Shown one piece after another: positions 5,961 to 10,097 of a stretch of 10,097 bases of DNA (the first letter of the stretch is position 1; each line of letters begins with the position of its first letter). The stretch covers positions 1 to 10,097 of the forward strand of contig NZ_CALIBH010000281.1 of assembly GCF_938045775.1 (NCBI RefSeq). Reading direction: 5' to 3'. Under the pieces are notes generated by a model. It made no database searches, was not told where the DNA came from, and saw nothing but the letters and a program-made list of their open reading frames with translations. Both the position numbers and the translations under genes were made by a program. This DNA is from an uncultured Campylobacter sp. GTDB taxonomy: Bacteria > Campylobacterota > Campylobacteria > Campylobacterales > Campylobacteraceae.

Positions 5961-7088
5961 ATGGAAGTGCCTCAAGCGGCGTATAGCAGAGATAAAATCA
6001 TCATTCGCACCGGTGCGATCGGTATCATTTCAAATGTAATTTTAGCGGCATTTAAGGGCGTCGTGGGGCTGATTTCTGGCTCGATCGCGATCGTGCTGGA
6101 CGCCGTAAACAACCTAAGCGACGCACTTTCATCCGTCATCACGATCGTGGGCGTGCATCTTGCTAGCAAGCAGCCCGATCGCGCGCACCCCTTCGGACAC
6201 GGCAGGATCGAGTATCTAAGCGCGATCGTAATCGCCGTCATCATCCTCTACACCGGCGGCGTCTCGCTCGTCGAATCGATCAAAAAGATCATCCATCCGC
6301 AAGCGGCGAATTATAATGCGGTTTCGCTCGTCATCATCGCCGTAGCGGTCGCGGCGAAATTTAGCTTGGGGCTCTATACGCAAAAGACGGGCGAGCGCGT
6401 AAATTCCGACTCGCTCATCGCTAGCGGCGTGGACGCCAAATACGATGCGCTCGTGTCGTTAGCCACTCTCGTAGCGGCTTTGATTTCGCTTATTTTCAGG
6501 CTGAGCTTGGAGGCGTATCTGGGTGCGATAATTTCGGCTCTTCTAATCAAAACGGCGTATGAAATTCTGCGCGATACGATCAGCAAGCTTTTGGGTTCGC
6601 GCCCGAGCTTGAAGCTTACGAATGAAATTTACGACGTCGTGCGCGGCTTTGAGGGCGTCATCGGCGCATACGATCTGATGTTTCATGACTATGGACCCGA
6701 TAAGATGGTCGGCAGCATCCACATCGAGGTCGCAGAGGACACGACCGCAGCGCAGATCGACGCTCTTACGCGCCGCATCCAAAACGCCGTTTTTGCGAAA
6801 TTTAATATCATCCTAGACACCGTAGGAATTTACGCGTTTAACAGGAACGATCCGCGCGCCGCCGAGATCTACGAGCATATCAAGCAGATGGCGCTATCGC
6901 ACGAGTTCGTTTCGCAGATACATGGATTTTATCTCGACGAGGAAAAGCGCTCGATCAGCTTCGACGTTATCGTCGATTTCGCAGCGCCCGATATGGAGGC
7001 GACGTTTCGCGCGGTTTGCAAGCAGGTGCGCGCCGCGTATCCGAACTACACGCTCATCATCACTCGCGATAGCGATTACAGCGGCTAA
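5961..7088 (+). CDS. Cation diffusion facilitator transporter, manganese-type metal site, extended C-terminus
   Basis: Inner-membrane divalent cation/proton antiporter of the CDF family, exporting metal from the cytosol. Six membrane segments fall at about 17-38, 42-65, 84-106, 119-138, 160-180 and 183-204. The transport site is formed by helix 2 (LDAVNNLSD: Asn50, Asp54) and helix 5 (VDAKYDAL: Asp158, Asp162). This Asn-Asp/Asp-Asp set differs from the His/Asp sets of zinc exporters and is the one associated with manganese exporters such as MntE, so Mn(II) is the best guess. HPFGHGRIEYLSA (76-88) is the conserved loop before helix 3. A cytosolic ferredoxin-like domain follows (about 210-292), and then about 80 further residues (297-375) that look like a second copy of such a domain; usual length is near 300. 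AGGAGA (5951-5956) supports the start. Second gene of a probable operon with the 5556 gene. Confidence 0.9.
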   Translation: MEVPQAAYSRDKIIIRTGAIGIISNVILAAFKGVVGLISGSIAIVLDAVNNLSDALSSVITIVGVHLASKQPDRAHPFGHGRIEYLSAIVIAVIILYTGGVSLVESIKKIIHPQAANYNAVSLVIIAVAVAAKFSLGLYTQKTGERVNSDSLIASGVDAKYDALVSLATLVAALISLIFRLSLEAYLGAIISALLIKTAYEILRDTISKLLGSRPSLKLTNEIYDVVRGFEGVIGAYDLMFHDYGPDKMVGSIHIEVAEDTTAAQIDALTRRIQNAVFAKFNIILDTVGIYAFNRNDPRAAEIYEHIKQMALSHEFVSQIHGFYLDEEKRSISFDVIVDFAAPDMEATFRAVCKQVRAAYPNYTLIITRDSDYSG

Positions 7089-7117
7089 AATTTAAATTGC
7101 TCTAGCGGTTTAAATTT
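7088..7117 (+). terminator. Hairpin directly after the cation exporter, possible terminator
   Basis: Perfect 9-base inverted repeat AAATTTAAA (7088-7096) and TTTAAATTT (7109-7117), extendable inward by two G-U pairs and a G-C pair. It begins on the last base of the stop codon. There is no T-run after it, so termination is plausible rather than shown. Confidence 0.4.
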
Positions 7118-7164
7118 AATCGCGCCGGCTCGCGCCTCTTCGGCGAAATTTCAGAATTTTAAGC

Positions 7165-7170
7165 TACAAT
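7165..7170 (+). promoter_or_regulatory. Probable -10 element of the ABC-F/thiS operon
   Basis: TACAAT with an upstream GC dinucleotide and AT-rich tract (TCAGAATTTTAAGC). It would start transcription near 7177 and give a leader of about 120 bases before ATG 7297, which contains the stem-loop at 7183-7222. Confidence 0.5.
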
Positions 7171-7182
7171 AGGAGAAATTTA

Positions 7183-7222
7183 TCGCGGTTTGCCACGGCG
7201 CAAAAGCTGCAATAAACCGCGA
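7183..7222 (+). promoter_or_regulatory. Leader stem-loop upstream of the ABC-F gene
   Basis: Perfect 9-base inverted repeat TCGCGGTTT (7183-7191) and AAACCGCGA (7214-7222) with a 22-base loop, a few bases downstream of the predicted transcript start. A seven-codon open frame, ATG 7224 to TAG 7247 (MKFARKT), starts two bases after the stem. Leaders of this kind control antibiotic-resistance ABC-F genes by attenuation, but no second, competing terminator stem is visible between 7248 and 7296, so a regulatory role is unproven. Confidence 0.45.
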
Positions 7223-7296
7223 GATGAAATTTGCGCGCAAAACCTAGCAGAAGCCCGCGCACAAGGCAACGCAAAGAGAAATTTAAAAGGAAAAAT

Positions 7297-8889
7297 ATGG
7301 TTGAAATCAAAGATCTTACGATGCGCTTTGGCAAACAGCTGCTTTTTGAAAACGTAAATTTAAGCCTCGATAAGGGCAGGCGCTACGGCCTCATCGGCGC
7401 AAACGGCGCGGGCAAATCGACGCTACTTAAAATTTTAAGCGGACAGATCGAAGCAAGCAGCGGCGAAATTTTAATACAAAGCGGGCTTAAAATCGGCGTT
7501 TTGGGGCAGGATCAATTCGCCTTTGAAAGCTTCAGTGTCAAAGACGCCGTGCTTTACGGCAACAAGCGCCTCTATGACGCCGTGCGCGAAAAGACGCAGC
7601 TTTACGAAGCGGGCGAGTTTAACGATGAGATAAACGAGCGCCTCGGCGAGCTCGAGATGATCTGCGCCGAGGAGGATCCTGCTTACGAGTACGAAACGCG
7701 GATCGAGAAAATTTTAAGTTCGCTGGGGCTGAACGACTTTGATAAAAAGATGAGCGAGATCGAGACGAGCGATAAATTTAAGGTTCTTCTCGCGCAGGTG
7801 CTCTTCCCTCGCCCCGACGTGCTGTTTTTGGACGAGCCTACGAACAACCTCGATATCGACGCCATTTCGTGGCTCGAGTTTGAGCTAAATCGCCACACGG
7901 GCACGCTCGTGGTCATCAGCCACGACCGCCACTTTTTAAACCGCGTCTGCACGGACATCCTCGACGTGGATTTTAGGCGGGTACGCGAATTTAGCGGCAA
8001 TTACGACGACTGGTTCATCGCGTCCAATCTCATCGCCAAACAGGCGCAGTTCGAGCGCGAGAAAAAGCTCAAAGAAAAGGCGGAGCTTGAAAAATTTATC
8101 GCTCGCTTCAGCGCCAACGCAAGCAAGGCCAAGCAGGCCACGAGCCGTCAAAAACAGCTCGACAAACTCGATCTTAGCGAGCTTGCGACCTCTTCGCGCA
8201 GGGAGCCTAGCATTTTATTCAAGCCCGCGCGCGAGATCGGTAATGAAATTTTAGAGCTAAGCGGCGTGGATATGAGTTTCGGCGAGGTTGAAATTCTGAA
8301 AAATTTCAACCTCAAGCTCGCTCACGGCGATAAGATCGCGATCATCGGGCGAAACGGCGTGGGCAAAAGCACGCTTTGCAAGATCATCATGGGCGAGCTC
8401 GCGCCGCAGCGCGGCAAGGTTCACATGGGCGCCACGATCGAGCCCGGGTACTTCGCGCAGGATACGAATAATAAAATTTCAGGCGAGCTCAAGCTCTACG
8501 AATATCTACAAAGCCCGCAAAATAGGGATCTTGATGAAATTCGCAAATGCCTTGGACGTATGCTTTTTAGCGGCGCGGAGCAGGAGAAAAGTGTGGGCAG
8601 CCTAAGCGGCGGCGAGAAACACCGCGTGATGCTAAGCAAGCTAATGCTGCAACGCCCGAACCTGCTGGTGCTCGACGAGCCCAACAACCACCTTGATCTT
8701 GAAGCGATCATCGCGCTTGGCGAAGCGCTGTATAACTTCGCGGGCTGCGCGATCTGCGTGAGCCACGACCGCGAGCTCATCGACGCGTTTGCAAATAGAA
8801 TTTTGCACCTCAAAGGAGGCGGTGAAATCGTCGATTTTAGGGGCACTTACGAGGAGTATCGCGAGAGCTTGGGGGCAAGCGATGATTGA
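7297..8889 (+). CDS. ybiT: ABC-F family ATPase, YbiT type (ribosome-associated translation factor)
   Basis: Cytosolic protein with two ATP-binding cassettes and no membrane domain; ABC-F proteins act on the ribosome E site. The 530-residue length and the stretches RYGLIGANGAGKST, QDQFAFE, ISHDRHFLN and RFSANASKAKQATSRQKQLDK match E. coli YbiT closely. Cassette 1: Walker A 34-41, Walker B with Asp179-Glu180 (LDEPTNNLD); its signature LSGGE is replaced (SDKFKVLLAQ), as in YbiT. The linker of about 240-330 is a charged coiled coil. Cassette 2: Walker A GRNGVGKS (351-358), LSGGE (436-440), Walker B Asp460-Glu461 in DEPNNHLD, where Asn463 replaces the usual Thr. ATG 7297 is preceded by AAAAGGA (7286-7291); an in-frame TTG at 7231 would add 22 basic residues with no family match and is rejected. 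The end overlaps thiS by eight bases. Confidence 0.93.
   Translation: MVEIKDLTMRFGKQLLFENVNLSLDKGRRYGLIGANGAGKSTLLKILSGQIEASSGEILIQSGLKIGVLGQDQFAFESFSVKDAVLYGNKRLYDAVREKTQLYEAGEFNDEINERLGELEMICAEEDPAYEYETRIEKILSSLGLNDFDKKMSEIETSDKFKVLLAQVLFPRPDVLFLDEPTNNLDIDAISWLEFELNRHTGTLVVISHDRHFLNRVCTDILDVDFRRVREFSGNYDDWFIASNLIAKQAQFEREKKLKEKAELEKFIARFSANASKAKQATSRQKQLDKLDLSELATSSRREPSILFKPAREIGNEILELSGVDMSFGEVEILKNFNLKLAHGDKIAIIGRNGVGKSTLCKIIMGELAPQRGKVHMGATIEPGYFAQDTNNKISGELKLYEYLQSPQNRDLDEIRKCLGRMLFSGAEQEKSVGSLSGGEKHRVMLSKLMLQRPNLLVLDEPNNHLDLEAIIALGEALYNFAGCAICVSHDRELIDAFANRILHLKGGGEIVDFRGTYEEYRESLGASDD
8867..8880 (+). promoter_or_regulatory. thiS ribosome-binding site inside a small hairpin
   Basis: GCTTG (8867-8871) pairs with CAAGC (8876-8880) around a GGGG loop, so the G-run that must serve as the thiS Shine-Dalgarno sits in a tiny stem-loop two bases before ATG 8882. 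Together with the ATGATTGA overlap this points to translational coupling to ybiT. The stem is short, so this is tentative. Confidence 0.35.
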
Positions 8890-9085
8890 GATCTGCGTAA
8901 ACGGCGAGCGGCTGCAGCTGGCGCAGGATATGAGCGTGAGCGAGTTTCTACGCCGGCGCGGACACGATCTGCGCCTAGTAGCGCTAGAACGCGACGGCGA
9001 AATTTTAAAAAAAGAGGCGTGGGAGCGCACGCAGATCTCAAGCGGCAAAAAATACGAAATCGTCGAGTTTGTAGGCGGCGGCTGA
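8882..9085 (+). CDS. thiS: ThiS sulfur carrier protein (thiamine thiazole synthesis)
   Basis: 67-residue beta-grasp protein of the ubiquitin-like ThiS/MoaD fold. Its C-terminal Gly is adenylated by ThiF and converted to a thiocarboxylate, which ThiG uses to build the thiazole ring of thiamine. Seen here: the first strand MIEICVNGERLQL, the helix SVSEFLRRRG, the family core LVALERDGEILKKEAW, and the C-terminus EIVEFVGGG with the obligatory Gly-Gly end. The length is normal (about 66). ATG 8882 overlaps the last eight bases of ybiT (ATGATTGA). An upstream in-frame start at 8789 would prepend 31 residues read from inside the ybiT cassette and is rejected. It stands alone: thiF, thiG and thiH do not follow directly, which is unusual for thiS. 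Confidence 0.93.
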   Translation: MIEICVNGERLQLAQDMSVSEFLRRRGHDLRLVALERDGEILKKEAWERTQISSGKKYEIVEFVGGG

Positions 9086-9142
9086 GGTCGGAGCTTTGGG
9101 TTATGTTAAAATTGCGGCGACCGAGGTTTAAATCCGCGCGGA

Positions 9143-9180
9143 GGCCGCTAAATTTTAAATGGTACGGCGACACAGCGGCC
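9143..9180 (+). terminator. GC-rich inverted repeat downstream of thiS, weak terminator candidate
   Basis: GGCCGCT (9143-9149) and AGCGGCC (9174-9180) form a perfect 7-base stem with a 24-base loop, 57 bases after the thiS stop. It is the first strong stem after the operon, but it is followed by GGGGCTTAAAATTT rather than a T-run. Confidence 0.3.
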
Positions 9181-9237
9181 GGGGCTTAAAATTTGCGCAC
9201 GCGTCGTTAAAATTTTAAGCGATACGGCGACATGGCG
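9151..9237. repeat. Imperfect 27-base direct repeat, 60-base period
   Basis: The 27 bases at 9151-9177 (AATTTTAA..G.TACGGCGACA..GCG) recur at 9211-9237 with 22 identities. A shorter relative, GCGACACGGCAGCG, follows at 9239-9252. The shared core TACGGCGACA is exact. Confidence 0.65.
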
Positions 9238-9869
9238 TAGCGACACGGCAGCGTTTGGATTTTTAAATTTATGAGGAAGCCGCGGTAGCTCGGCGCCTGC
9301 GGAGAGCTTTTAAATTTCGCGAGCGAACCCGCGGCGGCCGAACGCAGGAGTTTTAAAATTCGCTCCTTGGCGATAGAGTTTAAATTTTTATTGCAGCAGC
9401 GGAACGTTAATTTGCGTCGCCGGCTGCGGCGGTTGGGTGTGGAGCTGTAAACTGCGTCGGCGCCGCAAGCTTGAGCGCGGGAGCATTAAAATTTACGCCG
9501 AAGTTGTGAGATTTGGGCGTGGGGTTTAAAATTTACCCCGAGATCTCTGCCGCCATGCACATTACGACGTATGCTACGACGTACCGCTTTTTTTCGTCGG
9601 TTCGGCTTGAAATTTTAAATTTAGCCGCAGCGCGGATTTATTCGGGCGTTTAGCAGCTTTTAAATTCGGCGGATCGCTCTAGCGCTTCTCGACTTTAAAT
9701 TTAACCGATAAGCTGGGTTAATGCGCTAAATTTAGCGGATTTGGCTTGCGCTGTGTATTTCGTACAGAGGCTCTACGACGGCGCCGTATTAGTCGAATGC
9801 AATTCGCAAAGCCAAAACATTACGCGTTAAAAGCACGATGAAATTTGTAGATTAAAATCGCGTGCGATG

Positions 9870-9910
9870 CGCTTGGTACGCTCCGCTTGCGCCGCAGCTC
9901 GTGCCAAGCG
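9870..9910. ncRNA. Long stem-loop in non-coding DNA, possible small RNA or terminator
   Basis: CGCTTGGTACG (9870-9880) pairs with CGTGCCAAGCG (9900-9910) over 11 positions with a single G-U, around a 19-base GC-rich loop; TTTGTG follows. It is the strongest structure in the gene-free stretch. No flanking promoter is clear, so small RNA, terminator of an unseen transcript, or chance are all open. Confidence 0.25.
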
Positions 9911-10067
9911 TTTGTGCGGTGCGTCGTAGCTGTGTAGATCTCTTATCGCGATCGCGCCGCAATACCGCATAAATGCACGCTATGTTTGCGTAGATATGAG
10001 GCGCCGCGCGTAAATCCAAATTTGCGCGATAAATTTAAACGGCAAAAAGATAAAATTTAGGATCAAA

Positions 10068-10097
10068 ATGCAGATAAAATTAAACGGCAAAGCTTAC
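10068..10097 (+). CDS. Start of a gene cut by the window end, ThiS-like N-terminus
   Basis: ATG 10068 has AGGA (10059-10062) five bases upstream, and the ten codons before the window ends read MQIKLNGKAY. This resembles the first strand of ThiS proteins (E. coli begins MQILFNDQAM) and the MIEICVNGER of the thiS gene at 8882. Ten residues are too few for a firm call; a second thiS at the head of a thiSFGH-type operon is the best guess. Confidence 0.45.
   Translation, partial: MQIKLNGKAY

Larger units (their letters stand above)
9086..10067. other. Non-coding stretch with recurrent AAATTT/TTTAAA elements
   Basis: About 980 bases with no convincing gene on either strand. AAATTT, often joined to TTTAAA (for example at 9150-9160, 9261-9269, 9310-9316, 9524-9533, 9610-9621, 9694-9702), recurs; by hand about 18 RAATTY sites, one per 55 bases, sparser and more GC-rich between sites than the stretch after mrp. 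Also present: a perfect 14-base palindrome CGCTAAATTTAGCG (9724-9737), a tandem TACGACGTA pair (9563-9571 and 9575-9583), a 60-base-spaced direct repeat near 9151, and two longer stem-loops listed separately. I see no tRNA, rRNA, tmRNA, SRP RNA or CRISPR features. Confidence 0.7.

Noticed and set aside
7231..7296. TTG 7231 as the ybiT start
   Set aside because: It adds 22 very basic residues not found in YbiT, while ATG 7297 has a proper AAAAGGA site and matches the family start.
7683..8000. Minus-strand frames inside ybiT (also 7936-8151, 8496-8846, 8641-9048)
   Set aside because: All lie opposite conserved ABC-F motifs; low-complexity Ser/Arg/Leu products typical of shadows.
8789..8881. 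Upstream start for thiS giving 98 residues
   Set aside because: The extra 31 residues are ybiT coding sequence in another frame; ThiS proteins begin at the MIEICVNG strand.
9086..10067. tRNA or other stable RNA in the gene-free kilobase
   Set aside because: No GTTCRANNC T-loop, no SRP or tmRNA signature found by eye on either strand.

Overview
The window looks like chromosomal DNA of a Campylobacter, most likely one of the higher-GC oral species (the gracilis/showae/rectus group). This rests on an Mrp-DapD neighbourhood like that I recall from C. jejuni, on protein sequences of campylobacterial character, and on AT-rich non-coding DNA saturated with AAATTT/GAATTT next to genes of about 50-55% GC. 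The species is an inference. All genes I can support lie on the + strand.

Layout: (1) 2-1000, the 3' part of mrp, a P-loop Fe-S carrier/assembly ATPase whose first codons lie outside the window. (2) 1001-1892, about 0.9 kb without a credible gene, filled with degenerate RAATTY sites. (3) 1893-2918, an exported protein of unknown function, followed 27 bases later by (4) 2946-3842, a very AT-rich five-helix membrane protein of unknown function, closed by a hairpin at 3889-3922. (5) 4002-5195, dapD (lysine and meso-diaminopimelate synthesis), with its own promoter. (6) 5196-5555, a short non-coding stretch ending in a promoter. (7) 5556-5942, a small exported cysteine-containing protein, and (8) 5961-7088, a cation diffusion facilitator with a manganese-type metal site, probably one operon. 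(9) 7297-8889, a YbiT-type ABC-F ribosome-associated ATPase with a structured leader, overlapping (10) 8882-9085, thiS, the sulfur carrier for the thiamine thiazole. (11) 9086-10067, a second non-coding stretch of about 1 kb. (12) 10068-10097, the first ten codons of another gene, which again resembles a ThiS N-terminus.

Most of the genes are housekeeping: Fe-S assembly, cell-wall precursor/lysine synthesis, metal export, translation and thiamine. The accessory part is the 3-kb block 1001-3960 between mrp and dapD, which holds a repeat-like array and two unrecognised envelope proteins. The most interesting signal is the density of RAATTY hexamers in the gene-free stretches: 36 by hand count in about 770 bases at 1022-1795, with a quasi-period of 12-13 bases in its first half. 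RAATTY is the motif methylated by the C. jejuni CtsM methyltransferase, whose methylation marks DNA for uptake during natural transformation. An uptake-signal array is therefore a testable idea, but it remains a hypothesis.
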